Counted from the first letter of the stretch, positions 22,709 to 32,479 are shown. The stretch is 39,662 nt of DNA from Ornithoclostridium sp949298505 (GCA_949298505.1 CASFWW010000009.1:1-39662), one strand, 5' to 3'. Program-made: numbers and translations. The notes: a model not told the origin generated them from the letters alone.

Positions 22709-23431
22709 TCAACCTCTTTTCACAATTTCAAGCGCTTCTTTAAGATCAATATTGCCGTTATAAATCGCCCTGCCGAGTATCGCGCCGTAAACGTTCTTTT
22801 TCAGCATCAGCTTTTTCACGTCGTCGAGCGAACTCATTCCGCCGCTCGCGATCACGTTCATGCCGGTAACGCGCGCAAGTTCTGAAGTCGCCTCAACGTT
22901 GACTCCGGTCAGAGCGCCGTCTCTGCTTATATCTGTATAGACCACGGTGTCGCTGCCGCGTTCTTTCATCTGAAGCGCGACTGTTTCGGCTTTCAGCGCG
23001 CTTTTTTCCACCCAGCCTTTTATCGCGACGAAACCGTCCTTGCAATCTATGCCGGAGACGATCCTGTTGCCGTACAGCGCGCACGCCTTGTCCACAACGT
23101 CGGGCGAAGTCACGCAGGCGGTGCCCACTATAACGCGCGTCGCGCCCACTTCTTCAAGATAGAATTTTATCTTGTCAAGGGTCTTTATCCCGCCGCCGAG
23201 CTGAACGGGGATATTCACCTCTTTTATCAGCCTTGTCAGAACTTCGCGGTTGACCGGAGAATCGTCGAAAGCTCCGTTCAGATCCACGACGTGGAGATAT
23301 TCCGCGCCGAGTTCAGCCCATTTCGCCGCAAGCTCCGCCGGGTCGCCGTAATCGGTCACCTTGTCGCGTTCGCCGTAAAGGAGACGGACGGCGCGTTTAT
23401 CAAGAATATCCACAGCCGGAAACAGTATCAT
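22709..23431 (-). CDS. hisA: ProFAR isomerase
   Basis: 240 residues, the barrel paralogue of HisF. It isomerises ProFAR to PRFAR. Visible marks are the catalytic Asp in 'FPAVDILDKRAVRL', 'VQLGGGIK', the second Asp in 'GIDCKDGFVAIKGW' and 'VIASGGMSS'. The start overlaps the end of hisH by 4 nt (ATGA). Confidence 0.97.
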   Translation of the reverse strand: MILFPAVDILDKRAVRLLYGERDKVTDYGDPAELAAKWAELGAEYLHVVDLNGAFDDSPVNREVLTRLIKEVNIPVQLGGGIKTLDKIKFYLEEVGATRVIVGTACVTSPDVVDKACALYGNRIVSGIDCKDGFVAIKGWVEKSALKAETVALQMKERGSDTVVYTDISRDGALTGVNVEATSELARVTGMNVIASGGMSSLDDVKKLMLKKNVYGAILGRAIYNGNIDLKEALEIVKRG

Positions 23432-24030
23432 GATCTTATTTCTCCGAAATTTTTCAAAAGTCTCAGCCCGGTATCGCCGCTTTTTTCGGGATGGAACTGC
23501 ACGCCCCAGACGTTGTCCTTGTTTACGCTGGCGACGAATTCGTAGCCGTAAACGCAGGTGGTTTCGACGTCCTCTTTCGCCACTTTCGCGGCATGATAGC
23601 TGTGCACGAAATAAAAATTGTTGTCCTTTATTCCGTCGAACAGCGCGGTTTTTTTATTATAAAACAGAGTGTTCCAGCCGATGTGAGGTATTTTCAGATC
23701 TGTTTCAAACCTGACCACCTCGCCGCCGACAAGCCCCAGTCCGGCGTACTCGCCGTCCTCAAGGCTTCTGTCAAACAGCATCTGCATCCCCAGACATATT
23801 CCGAGAAAAGGCTTGCCCTTGCCGACTTCCTTTTTTATCACGGAGTCAAGCCCTTTGCTCTCAAGCGCGCGTATAGCGTCGCGGAAAGCGCCCACTCCGG
23901 GAAGCACTATATGCGAAGCGTCGGCAAGCGACGTCGCCTGATCCGTGACGGCGGCGTCATAACCGAGAAACTCGAAGGCTTTCTGCACGCTGCGCAGATT
24001 GCCCATGCCGTAATCGACTATCGCAATCAT
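23428..24030 (-). CDS. hisH: Imidazole glycerol phosphate synthase, glutaminase subunit
   Basis: 200 residues from the ATG at 24030, which overlaps the hisB stop by one base; a longer frame from 24120 runs into hisB and is unlikely. It is a class-I glutamine amidotransferase with nucleophile Cys in 'FLGICLGMQML' and the His-Glu pair in 'VQFHPEKSG'. It supplies ammonia to HisF. Confidence 0.96.
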   Translation of the reverse strand: MIAIVDYGMGNLRSVQKAFEFLGYDAAVTDQATSLADASHIVLPGVGAFRDAIRALESKGLDSVIKKEVGKGKPFLGICLGMQMLFDRSLEDGEYAGLGLVGGEVVRFETDLKIPHIGWNTLFYNKKTALFDGIKDNNFYFVHSYHAAKVAKEDVETTCVYGYEFVASVNKDNVWGVQFHPEKSGDTGLRLLKNFGEIRS

Positions 24031-24611
24031 TATTCGAGAAGCCCCTTTGACGACGGGAGTTCGGTCCCGACAACGGAGACCGCCTCTTTCATTGCGCGCG
24101 CGAACGCCTTGAATATACATTCAGCCTTGTGGTGCGAATTTGTGCCGTAGTGCAGATTCACGTGAAAGGTTATTCCGCCGTATGTCGAGACGGCGCGGAA
24201 AAATTCTTCGACCAGTTCCAGATCAAACTCCCCGACCCTTCCCGCAAGTTCGGCATTGAAAGCGAGGTACGGTCTGCCGCTGACGTCCACGGTCACCGTG
24301 GCAAGCGCTTCGTCCATGGGAATGGTCTTGCTGGAATAGCGCACGATGCCTTTTTTGTCGCCGAGCGCCTGATTCACAGCCTTTCCGAGAACGATGCCAA
24401 CATCCTCTACGGTGTGGTGTCCGTCCACCTGAAGATCTCCTTTGCAGACCGCCTTCAGATCGAAACCGGAATGACACGAGAACAGCTGAAGCATGTGATC
24501 GAAAAATCCGATGCCGGTGTCGATCTCGTTTTTACCGCTTCCGTCGAGCGTAACGCAAAGCTCGATCTGAGTTTCGTTGGTGATTCTCTTTAAAGTCGCC
24601 GTTCTTTTCAT
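24030..24611 (-). CDS. hisB: Imidazoleglycerol-phosphate dehydratase
   Basis: 193 residues, the length of the single-domain dehydratase without the histidinol-phosphatase domain found in enterobacteria. Both metal-binding repeats are visible: 'GFFDHML' with 'DGHHTVEDVGI', and 'NSHHKAECIFKAFARAM'. It forms imidazole acetol phosphate. The start overlaps the hisD stop by 4 nt. Since no phosphatase domain is fused, histidinol-phosphate must be dephosphorylated by a protein encoded elsewhere. Confidence 0.97.
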   Translation of the reverse strand: MKRTATLKRITNETQIELCVTLDGSGKNEIDTGIGFFDHMLQLFSCHSGFDLKAVCKGDLQVDGHHTVEDVGIVLGKAVNQALGDKKGIVRYSSKTIPMDEALATVTVDVSGRPYLAFNAELAGRVGEFDLELVEEFFRAVSTYGGITFHVNLHYGTNSHHKAECIFKAFARAMKEAVSVVGTELPSSKGLLE

Positions 24612-25891
24612 TTTGTTTTTCTCCTTTTTACGGTATTCGCGTGAGCGTCGAAGCCCTCGCTCTCGGCTATCGAAACGATGTCGTCCGCACCGGACAGCAG
24701 GTCCTCTCTGTCATATTCTATATAGCTTATCTTTTTCATAAAAGTGTCCACGCTCAGCACGCTGCTGAATCTTGCGCTTCCGCTCGTGGGCAGCACGTGC
24801 GACGGTCCTGCGAAATAGTCGCCCAGAGGCTCCGGGCTGAAATTCCCGACGAATATCGCGCCGGCGTTCCTGAGTTTCATCGCAACTTCGCGGGCGTTTG
24901 CCGTGCATACTTCGAGATGTTCGGGCGCGATCCTGTCCGCGACCTCGACAGCCTGATCGGTATTTTCACACACAACTATCGCGCCGTTGTTTTCAATCGA
25001 TTTTTCTATTATCGCCCTGCGCGGCAAAAGCGCGGTCTGCTCAGCGATCTGCCCGCAGACTTCGTTCGCAAGTTTTTCGCTGGTCGTGACCAGTATCGAC
25101 GCCGCCAGCTCGTCGTGCTCAGCCTGCGACAACATATCCGCCGCCACAAGCTCGGGATCCGCGCTGTCGTCCGCGATCACCAGTATCTCGCTGGGACCTG
25201 CGATCATATCCACCGCCACGTCGCCGAACACCTGCTTTTTCGCAAGTGTGACGAATACGTTTCCCGGTCCGGCGATCAGATCAACTCTCTCAATGCTCTC
25301 GGTGCCGTACGCGAGCGCCGCGATCGCCTGCGCTCCTCCGACCTTGTATATCTTTTTCACCCCGCATTCCGCACACGCGACGAGAATGAGAGGATTCTTG
25401 ATGTTGGGAGTGGTCACGACAATTTCTCCGACACCTGCCGCAACTGCGGGAAGCGCAGTCATAAGCACGGTGGACGGATAACTCGCTTTTCCTCCGGGAA
25501 CGTAAAGCCCCACCCTGGAAAGCGGTCTGTATATCCAGCCGAGCGTGCTCTTTCCGCTCTTGCCGGCGGCGAAGAACTCGTTTTTGTACTTGTCCTTCTG
25601 CCTTACGTGATAGGCGAGAATGTTCTCCTTTGCTCTGCGTATGCTTGCGACCAGCTTTTCGTCAACGGCAGCGTAAGCAGCTTTTATCTCTTCTTCGGTC
25701 ACGAGAAGATTTTCTGCGTTTACGGTCGTCTTGTCAAATTTTTCGGCATAAGCGAAAAGCGCTTCGTCGCCTCTGCTGCGGACGTTCGCGATTATCTCAG
25801 CGACCGAGCCTACAAACTCCGCGTTGCCCAGCTGAGTGCGTCCGTATACTCTTTTCATCTCTTCGCTTGCGTATTTTATAATGGGTATCAT
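24608..25891 (-). CDS. hisD: Histidinol dehydrogenase
   Basis: 427 residues from the ATG at 25891 (GAGGAAAG upstream), the normal length; an upstream extension to 25984 has no family similarity. It shows 'GGAQAIAALAYGTESI', 'IAGPGNVFVTLAKK', 'DMIAGPSEILVIAD', zinc-ligand regions such as 'SQAEHDE', and 'GPSHVLPTSGSARF'. It performs the last two NAD-dependent oxidations from histidinol to histidine. 105 nt separate it from hisG, with no terminator seen. Confidence 0.97.
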   Translation of the reverse strand: MIPIIKYASEEMKRVYGRTQLGNAEFVGSVAEIIANVRSRGDEALFAYAEKFDKTTVNAENLLVTEEEIKAAYAAVDEKLVASIRRAKENILAYHVRQKDKYKNEFFAAGKSGKSTLGWIYRPLSRVGLYVPGGKASYPSTVLMTALPAVAAGVGEIVVTTPNIKNPLILVACAECGVKKIYKVGGAQAIAALAYGTESIERVDLIAGPGNVFVTLAKKQVFGDVAVDMIAGPSEILVIADDSADPELVAADMLSQAEHDELAASILVTTSEKLANEVCGQIAEQTALLPRRAIIEKSIENNGAIVVCENTDQAVEVADRIAPEHLEVCTANAREVAMKLRNAGAIFVGNFSPEPLGDYFAGPSHVLPTSGSARFSSVLSVDTFMKKISYIEYDREDLLSGADDIVSIAESEGFDAHANTVKRRKTK

Positions 25892-25996
25892 ATATCTTTC
25901 CTCTGTTTCGCCGGCTTTACGCCCGCTTCCGTACGGAGCAAAAGGCTCCGCTCTGTCATTTCCGTTTCGTGCGCCCCTGAACACGCGCCGCTGACC

Positions 25997-26632
25997 TCAG
26001 TCGCGCCCGAGCGCCTCGGAGATCTTTCTCACAAGCGGCTTGATGTCCTGCGCCTTGGTCTTGAGGCTGACCTTGTTGACAATCAGCCTTGCCGACACGT
26101 CGCATATCTCCTCGAGAACGCAAAGCCCGTTTTCCTTGAGAGTTTTGCCGCTTTCGACTATATCAAGAATAACGTCCGAAAGTCCTACGATCGGACCGAG
26201 TTCTATCGAGCCGTGAAGCGTGATGATCTCAACGTTCTGCCCCTTGCTTTCGAAATATCTGCGCGCAATGTTGCCGTATTTGGTCGCGACCTTGAGACCG
26301 GTTTTATCCGAAAGGTCGAAGCCGGGATATCCCGCAACGGCAAGACGGCATTTCGCAAAGCCGAGATCGGCAAGTTCGTATACGTCCGCTCCGTCCTCCA
26401 TAAGCGTATCCTTGCCCACAACGCCGACGTCCGCAACTCCGCGTTCAACGTATATCGGCACGTCGCTGGGTTTTACGAAAATAAACTTGTATTTCCCGCT
26501 GACGTCAGTCAGCACCAGCTTGCGAGTGGGCTCGAGAATGTTGGCGCAATCAATGCCGCATTGCTGAAGAAGCTCAGCCGACTTTTCTGCCAGCCTGCCT
26601 TTCGCCAGTGCAAATGTAACCGTTTTATCCAT
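25997..26632 (-). CDS. hisG: ATP phosphoribosyltransferase, short-form catalytic subunit
   Basis: 211 residues, which is the short HisG lacking the C-terminal regulatory ACT-like domain. It carries 'FALAKGRLAE', 'VGKDTLME' and the signature 'DVILDIVESGKTLKENGL'. It catalyses the first, committed step (ATP + PRPP). Short HisG needs HisZ as regulatory subunit, and hisZ lies directly before it (13 nt). Confidence 0.96.
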   Translation of the reverse strand: MDKTVTFALAKGRLAEKSAELLQQCGIDCANILEPTRKLVLTDVSGKYKFIFVKPSDVPIYVERGVADVGVVGKDTLMEDGADVYELADLGFAKCRLAVAGYPGFDLSDKTGLKVATKYGNIARRYFESKGQNVEIITLHGSIELGPIVGLSDVILDIVESGKTLKENGLCVLEEICDVSARLIVNKVSLKTKAQDIKPLVRKISEALGRD

Positions 26633-26645
26633 AAACTTATTTCCT

Positions 26646-27830
26646 TCAAATTATCCGACGGGGTCTGTCGCCGTCAATATAATATGCCTGTTTTGTGTTG
26701 TTTTCTTTAGCGTACGCCATTACTTCGGATTCATCGCAGACGGAAAGGTTCGCAACGAATTTGCCCTCGCCGACAAGGTCTCTGACAAACGTCAGCGTCT
26801 GCGCGATCCTGTCTTCGGTACAACCGACGGCAACGTCCCTGTTCTCTCTGACCGGAGTCTTTCCCGCGCCGCCGAGCGCCAGGAGCAGCATATCCGTCCC
26901 GATCGCGAAACCGACGCTGGGGATATCTCTGTCAAAACTGTCGCAAAGATGATCGTATCTGCCACCCGACAAGATCGAAGAACCGACCTGCTCGCACATG
27001 CCCTTGAATACAATGCCGCTGTAATACGACATCTCTCCGACAAGCGAAAGATCGTAACTGACGTATCTGTCATAACCCTGCGCCTTGAGTATCGCGTCAA
27101 GTTCTCTGAGAGTGGAAACCGCGTTTTTCATCTCGTCGTTCACGCAATATTTTTCAGCTTCGGCAAATACCTCGTCGCCGCCGAAAAGCATAGGCATTTT
27201 CAGGATGCGCTCCAGTTCCTCTCCCGTCAGACCCGTCTTTTTCGCAAAAAGCTGCTCGCCTATCGAATTCTTGCTTTCCACAAGCTCAGCCAGTTCTTTC
27301 CTCTCTTCGTCGGAAAGTCTCAACGAAGCGAGAAGCCCTTTGAAAAATCCAACGTGCCCGATATCGATGATGAAATCGTCAAGACCGACTTCAAGAAGAC
27401 TTGCGATCGCAAGCGAAACAATCTCTGCGTCACGGCTGACACCGCTCGCGCCCATAAGCTCGACGCCGACCTGAGAAAACTCTCTCATCCCGACTCCCTG
27501 AGAAAAACGGAACATCTTGCCGCGATAACAGAACCTGTACTTGCCCTCGGGGATCTTTGTGGAAACGATACGCGAAATGGGCGTGGTCATATCCGGACGG
27601 AGTACAAGAAGACTGCCGTCGTAATCGGTCAGTTTGAAAAGTTTGCTCAGGCTGACCTTCCCGACGCCGGCGGAATAAAGGTCTCCGTACTCAAGCACGG
27701 GAGTGTCTATCTGATTGTAACCGTAACGGGCGTAACAGTCGAGAAGCTGCCTCTCGATCTTGTTCTTGGCGTAGCACTGACGCGTCAATACGTCGCTGAC
27801 TCCCTGCGGTTGTCTGAATTTCTTTGTCAT
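26646..27830 (-). CDS. hisZ: ATP phosphoribosyltransferase regulatory subunit
   Basis: 394 residues, resembling histidyl-tRNA synthetase: 'YGYNQIDTPVLEYGDLY', motif-2-like 'LRPDMTTPISRIV', 'YRFCYRGKMFRF', then 'YYSGIVFKGM' and 'ILSGGRYDHL'. It lacks a tRNA anticodon-binding domain, ends soon after 'YYIDGDRPRRII' and sits before short hisG, so it is HisZ rather than HisS. It is the first gene of the his operon. The 157-nt AT-rich upstream region shows no T-box or attenuator, so control is not visible in the sequence. Confidence 0.93.
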   Translation of the reverse strand: MTKKFRQPQGVSDVLTRQCYAKNKIERQLLDCYARYGYNQIDTPVLEYGDLYSAGVGKVSLSKLFKLTDYDGSLLVLRPDMTTPISRIVSTKIPEGKYRFCYRGKMFRFSQGVGMREFSQVGVELMGASGVSRDAEIVSLAIASLLEVGLDDFIIDIGHVGFFKGLLASLRLSDEERKELAELVESKNSIGEQLFAKKTGLTGEELERILKMPMLFGGDEVFAEAEKYCVNDEMKNAVSTLRELDAILKAQGYDRYVSYDLSLVGEMSYYSGIVFKGMCEQVGSSILSGGRYDHLCDSFDRDIPSVGFAIGTDMLLLALGGAGKTPVRENRDVAVGCTEDRIAQTLTFVRDLVGEGKFVANLSVCDESEVMAYAKENNTKQAYYIDGDRPRRII

Positions 27831-27987
27831 AATTCACCTTCTCGTTGAAGTTAAAATAATTATATATTAAAAATATAAAATAGTCCACCGATACGCGCAA
27901 AAATAAGCAAATATGCGGCATTTTAAAGGTATTTAATTGGTTTATTATGAAAATCAACTTATTTTAGAATAATTTTTAACCGATTGT

Positions 27988-29976
27988 TTAAGTCATTGAT
28001 ATATTTTTTGCCTTATTTAAGAACTCTTTAATCCTCGGATGATCCAGTTTTTCTCTGTTCTCCGGCTCGAAAAGCTTGTCAAGATACCTTCTGCTTCTCG
28101 CAAGGAGCGACTTGTCGATCAGCACTCCGCCCGAGCCGCCGCTCTGACGGAAACCGAGGAAATCGCCATAGCCGCGAAGTCTCGCGTCCTCCTCGGCGAT
28201 AGCAAAGCCGTCGAAGTTATCGGCTAGGATCTTCAGTCTCCCGCACTCGTCAGCCTTGAGCGTATGAAGGAAGCAATATGACGTCTGTCCACTTCTTCTC
28301 CCCACTCTTCCTCTCAGCTGATGCAAAGAAGCAAGCCCGAAACGGTCGGCGTTCATCACGCAGATTACGGTCGCGTCCTTGCTGTCGATCCCCACTTCAA
28401 CCACGCTGGTTGCGACAAGCACGTTGTACTCTCCGCCGTAAAACGCTTTCATGACCTTCTCTTTCGCCTCGTCTTTCATCCCGCCGTAAACAAGCCCGAC
28501 CGAAAGATCAGAAAAGATCCCGTCCTTGAGATCAGCGTACACAGATTTTGCCGAACTGACCTCAAGCCCCTCGCTGTCTTCGACAAGCGGACATACAATA
28601 TAAGCCTGCTCACCCTTCAGACAACGTTCTCGCACAAATCCCAGCATCGCCTTTTCCTTTTCAGCGGGAACGACGAAAGTTTTCGGGTATTCGTCCATCG
28701 TCTTTCTGCTCTCGATCGCGCTGACGTCTATGTCGCCGTATTCGCCGAGCGCAAGCACTCGCGGTATCGGAGTTGCGCTCATTATCGCAACGTCTACCGA
28801 AAGCGCCTTGTTTTCAAGATGGCTTTTCTGCCTGACCCCGAACTTATGCAGTTCGTCTATTACAATATATCCGAGATCTGAAAATTCGACCTTGTCGCTT
28901 ATCACGGCATGAGTGCCTATCACGACGTCGACGGCTCCTCTTTTTATATCATTATATATACTCTTCTTTTCGGCGGCGGAAAGACTTCCTGCAAGATAAG
29001 CGCACCTTATCCCGAAAGGCGAAAGAAGCTTGACCGCATTGTCGTAATGCTGACGGGCAAGAATTTCGGTGGGAGCCATCATCGCAGTCTGATACCCCGA
29101 GCGCACGGCATACGCCATCGTGATCAGCGCCACCACGGTTTTTCCACAACCGACGTCCCCTAAAAGCATCCTGTTCATTCTCTTTCTGCTTTTCAGATCG
29201 TCCATAACGTCCATAACTGCTTTACGCTGGGATTCAGACAACGTATACGGCAGCGATGACACTATATCGTCCATATCTTGAAAACCGCCTTTATAGACCC
29301 GGATCTTGCGCCCTTCACTGCCGGACTTGGCTATCCTGTACGCGCAAAGCCTTGCGGTCAGTTCTTCGAGCGCCAGTCTTCTGCGCGCAATATATGCCGT
29401 TCTCTTGTCGATCGGAACGTGCGCGTATCTGTACGCGTCGGCAAGCGGCATCAGATCGTCGCTTTCAAGCAGAGGAAGCACGGAACACTTCTCAACGGCG
29501 TCCGCCGTGATCTTACGCATTACGGACTGCTGGATAAGCCCTCTCGTGGCGTAAATAGGCACTATACCGCTCAGTCTGTCTCCGTCTTCAGGTTCGAATC
29601 CCGGATTCACAAGCTCTGTCCTGCCGTCTTTTTTCGAGATCTTGCCCCAGACGGTGTAGCTCTTCCCTTCGCTGAGATTCGCGCGGAGATAGGGCGCATT
29701 GAACCAGACCAACCTTACCGTCGCGTTCTGCGCGTAAAGTTCCGCTCTGAAAAAATTCAGACCGGCGCGCACTCTGGCAACCTTGGTCAGCTTTGTCAGC
29801 TTACCTTTCAGCAAAATGTATTCTCCGTGCTCAGCCGACGACAAATCGCCCTCTTTCGTCATATCCCAGTAACTTTTGGGCAGAAAATCAAGAAGGGACC
29901 TTTCGTCCGTTATCCCGAGTTTGGCAAGTTTTTCAAGCGTCTTTGCTCCGACGCCTTTCAGCTTTATCAGATCCAT
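27988..29976 (-). CDS. recG: ATP-dependent DNA helicase RecG
   Basis: 662 residues from the ATG at 29976 (two codons after a TTG that extends the frame). It has an N-terminal wedge/OB domain ('YILLKGKLTKL' region), then helicase motifs I 'LLGDVGCGKTVVAL', II 'IDELHKFGVRQK', III 'SATPIPR', and V-VI 'VGIDSKDA' through 'LHQLRGRVGR'. It remodels stalled forks and Holliday junctions. Motif II reads DELH where most RecG proteins have DEQH. It lies downstream of yloV, as in many Bacillota, but a terminator separates them here. Confidence 0.96.
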   Translation of the reverse strand: MDLIKLKGVGAKTLEKLAKLGITDERSLLDFLPKSYWDMTKEGDLSSAEHGEYILLKGKLTKLTKVARVRAGLNFFRAELYAQNATVRLVWFNAPYLRANLSEGKSYTVWGKISKKDGRTELVNPGFEPEDGDRLSGIVPIYATRGLIQQSVMRKITADAVEKCSVLPLLESDDLMPLADAYRYAHVPIDKRTAYIARRRLALEELTARLCAYRIAKSGSEGRKIRVYKGGFQDMDDIVSSLPYTLSESQRKAVMDVMDDLKSRKRMNRMLLGDVGCGKTVVALITMAYAVRSGYQTAMMAPTEILARQHYDNAVKLLSPFGIRCAYLAGSLSAAEKKSIYNDIKRGAVDVVIGTHAVISDKVEFSDLGYIVIDELHKFGVRQKSHLENKALSVDVAIMSATPIPRVLALGEYGDIDVSAIESRKTMDEYPKTFVVPAEKEKAMLGFVRERCLKGEQAYIVCPLVEDSEGLEVSSAKSVYADLKDGIFSDLSVGLVYGGMKDEAKEKVMKAFYGGEYNVLVATSVVEVGIDSKDATVICVMNADRFGLASLHQLRGRVGRRSGQTSYCFLHTLKADECGRLKILADNFDGFAIAEEDARLRGYGDFLGFRQSGGSGGVLIDKSLLARSRRYLDKLFEPENREKLDHPRIKEFLNKAKNISMT

Positions 29977-30050
29977 AATCAAATTATATCACAACGCGGG
30001 CATCTATCGACGTTATTGCAAAAAATAACGGAAAAATTGTAAAATTCCGT

Positions 30051-30077
30051 AAAAAAACTCCGCCGTAAAGCGGAGTT
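30051..30077 (-). terminator. Terminator after yloV
   Basis: On the reverse strand AACTCCGC-TTTACG-GCGGAGTT is followed by TTTTT, about 30 nt after the yloV stop. Some read-through into recG remains possible. Confidence 0.8.
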
Positions 30078-30108
30078 GATATCTGTTTCCGTTCCACGGA
30101 AGCACGCG

Positions 30109-31740
30109 TCACTCTACTGAAACCATGTAGTAGTAATGCGGCTGTCCGCCGTAATAAGGAACTATTTCATAGTCTTCGTAGCGTTCCTCAAGTTTTGCGA
30201 CAAGCGCATTGACGCTTTCTTCATTTACATCCTGCCCGTAGTATAGCGTGATGACCTCGCTGTCGTCGCTCTTTATCTTGTCGATTAGATCCATCACTGC
30301 GTCATCCACATTGTCAGCCTTGGACACTATCTTCTTGCTGTCAAGCCCGATGTAGTCGCCCTCAGCGATCTTGAACCCGTCAAGCTCGGTGTTTCTGATC
30401 GCCATCGTGACTTCGCCGCATTTGACGCGCCTGAACGCCTCTGTCATTTCCTCGACGTTGGTATCCAGGTCAAGCGACGGATCAAACACGATCGCGGCGC
30501 TTATGCCTTCAGGGACCTCGGTGGTCGGAATAACGACACACTTTTTCTTGGTGAGATCCTTGACGCGGTCCGCCGCCATAATGATGTTCTTGTTGTTGGG
30601 AAGAATGATAACGCTTTCCGCATTGACCTTTTCTACGGCATGAAGAATGTCTTCGACGCTCGGATTCATCGTCTGACCGCCTTCTATCACTTCGTCAACG
30701 GTGAGTTCTTTGAACATTGCCGCCACGCCGTCGCCCGCACATACCGAAACAATGCCGATGGGCTTTTTGTTCGCTTCACGCGCCTTGACGAGCGCGCGGT
30801 GCTGTTCAAGCATATTTTCAATCTTTATCTTGTCCAGTTCTCCGAGCTGCAGCGCATAATAAAGCGCGCGGTTGGGAGTGTTGGTATGCACGTGGACCTT
30901 GACCAGATTTATGTCTCCGATGACAATTACGCAATCGCCGATCGCCATAAGCTTGTCTCTCAGTTTTTCAATGTCTTCGTCCGTGACGTGTTTTTTCAGA
31001 TTTGTTATGAAATATTCCGTACAATACGCAAATTTGATATTGTCCAGGTCATGCTCGTCGTTGCCAACGGTATCAAGCTGCGGAAGAACGGCTTTGTGTT
31101 CTTCTTCGGCGCCTTCGGGACTTGCGATCTCAATGCCTGCAAGCGCCTTGTAAAAGCCTTCAAACACATAGATAAGACCCTGACCGCCCGCGTCGACAAC
31201 GCCCGCTTTCTTGAGTACGGGAAGCATCTCCGGAGTCTGCTTCAGAATCTCTTCTCCTTTCGCTATCAGAGCAGGGAAAAACGTAAGGAAAGAAGAATTT
31301 TTGCTCGCTACCGCCTGCGCGTTTTCAGCCATATATCTTATGACTGTGAGCACGGTGCCTTCCTTGGGCTTGGTGACCGCGCTGTAAGCAACGTCGCGCG
31401 CGCTTAAAAGGGCTGACGCAAATTCTTTTGTTGTGATCGTCTTTTCGTCGCAAAGTGCCCTCGAAAGCCCTTTGATGATCTGCGACAATATGACGCCCGA
31501 GTTGCCTCTGGCACCTTTGAGCGCTCCTCTTGAAAAGTCGATCAGGATCTGCGAGCAATCTCCTTGCGCATTCTCGATCTCTTTCACGGCGGAAGCTATG
31601 GTAAGAGACATATTCGTACCCGTATCGCCGTCAGGCACAGGAAAAACGTTCAGCGCGTCAACCTCTGCCTTATGAAGCTGAAGATTTTTGCATCCACCGA
31701 TGAACATCTCCTTCAGCTTTGTACTGTCTATAACTTTCAT
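30109..31740 (-). CDS. yloV: DAK2 domain protein, fatty acid kinase-like (YloV/FakA)
   Basis: 543 residues from the ATG at 31740 (GGAGAAAT upstream). The N-terminal DAK2 kinase domain (about 1-200) has 'NVFPVPDGDTGTNMS' and 'GARGNSGVILSQI'. A middle domain and a C-terminal DegV-like part ending 'YYGGQPHYYYMVSVE' follow. In Bacillota this protein phosphorylates fatty acids bound to FakB proteins, feeding exogenous fatty acids into phospholipids. It lies in the conserved order yloU-yloV-recG, 13 nt after yloU. Confidence 0.93.
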   Translation of the reverse strand: MKVIDSTKLKEMFIGGCKNLQLHKAEVDALNVFPVPDGDTGTNMSLTIASAVKEIENAQGDCSQILIDFSRGALKGARGNSGVILSQIIKGLSRALCDEKTITTKEFASALLSARDVAYSAVTKPKEGTVLTVIRYMAENAQAVASKNSSFLTFFPALIAKGEEILKQTPEMLPVLKKAGVVDAGGQGLIYVFEGFYKALAGIEIASPEGAEEEHKAVLPQLDTVGNDEHDLDNIKFAYCTEYFITNLKKHVTDEDIEKLRDKLMAIGDCVIVIGDINLVKVHVHTNTPNRALYYALQLGELDKIKIENMLEQHRALVKAREANKKPIGIVSVCAGDGVAAMFKELTVDEVIEGGQTMNPSVEDILHAVEKVNAESVIILPNNKNIIMAADRVKDLTKKKCVVIPTTEVPEGISAAIVFDPSLDLDTNVEEMTEAFRRVKCGEVTMAIRNTELDGFKIAEGDYIGLDSKKIVSKADNVDDAVMDLIDKIKSDDSEVITLYYGQDVNEESVNALVAKLEERYEDYEIVPYYGGQPHYYYMVSVE

Positions 31741-31753
31741 CAATATTTCTCCA

Positions 31754-32104
31754 TTAAAGTCTCACGCCGACGACGTTTACCACAATCCCGCTCACACGCA
31801 TGCCCGTGTAAGTCTCTACGTCATACTTTACGGTACTGCGTACGGAATCGCATACCGCGTCAACATTTACGCCGTCTCTGAGAACTACATACAACTCAAG
31901 ATATATCTTGTTATTTACCGTCTCGACCCTCACACCTTTTCCTGCGGGTTGCTTGTTGAAAAGCTCAATAAGACTGTCGGTCAGACGTCTGGAAACCAAA
32001 TCCACTATGCCGTAACAATCGGCGGCAGAATAGTGCGCCGTCATTGCGATGGCGCTGTCAGAAATAGTAATTCTTCCGTATCTGTTAGTCGTCTTTACTG
32101 CCAT
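31754..32104 (-). CDS. yloU: Asp23/Gls24 family protein
   Basis: 116 residues with the family pattern: 'GRITISDSAIAMTAHYSAAD' at the N-terminus, 'GVRVETVNNKIYLELYVVL' in the middle and 'VNVVGVRL' at the end. Members are linked to cell-envelope homeostasis; the paired gene of the fatty-acid kinase-like protein is typically of this family. It is divergent from rpmB, as in B. subtilis and relatives. Confidence 0.92.
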   Translation of the reverse strand: MAVKTTNRYGRITISDSAIAMTAHYSAADCYGIVDLVSRRLTDSLIELFNKQPAGKGVRVETVNNKIYLELYVVLRDGVNVDAVCDSVRSTVKYDVETYTGMRVSGIVVNVVGVRL

Positions 32105-32479
32105 AACTTTATATTACACGAATGAAAAGCATTTTGCAAGTATTTACTTATATTTAAATATACGCATAACGTTTAAAAACTAACACGTTTTGACGAAAAT
32201 GCGCGTTTTCAGAACGAAAATTTATATGCAAACATTTTTTTCAGCCGAAAAACCGCCGAGCACGACAGACGACCTTCGCCGCAAAAACATACGCAAGAAT
32301 CATACAAAATAAAGGTTTTTCGCTGTCATACATTGAAAATGCCGCAATATCGATACCGCGCGAGAAAACAACTGACCGTAAACGTAAAAAAAATTCAGAA
32401 TATGTTTGAATTTTGTTGATTTTTTCTTTTTTTAATGCTAATATACTAAGGCAACGAATAAGTCAGGAGGGATTTTTCT
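32105..32479. other. Divergent intergenic region yloU / rpmB
   Basis: 375 nt of mostly AT-rich sequence between two divergent genes. Apart from the rpmB promoter listed separately, no site or RNA structure was recognised; it must also hold the yloU promoter. Confidence 0.4.
32416..32444 (+). promoter_or_regulatory. Sigma-A type promoter of rpmB
   Basis: TTGATT (32416-32421) and TAATAT (32439-32444) with a 17-bp spacer, about 35 nt before the rpmB start. CAGGAGGG precedes the ATG. Confidence 0.55.

Noticed and set aside
24641..26710. 689-codon open frame on the + strand
   Set aside because: It is antisense to hisD and hisG, has no ribosome-binding site or domain, and arises from codon bias on the opposite strand.
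27831..27987. T-box or histidine attenuator before hisZ
   Set aside because: The region is short and AT-rich, without a T-box sequence, a leader peptide or paired hairpins.
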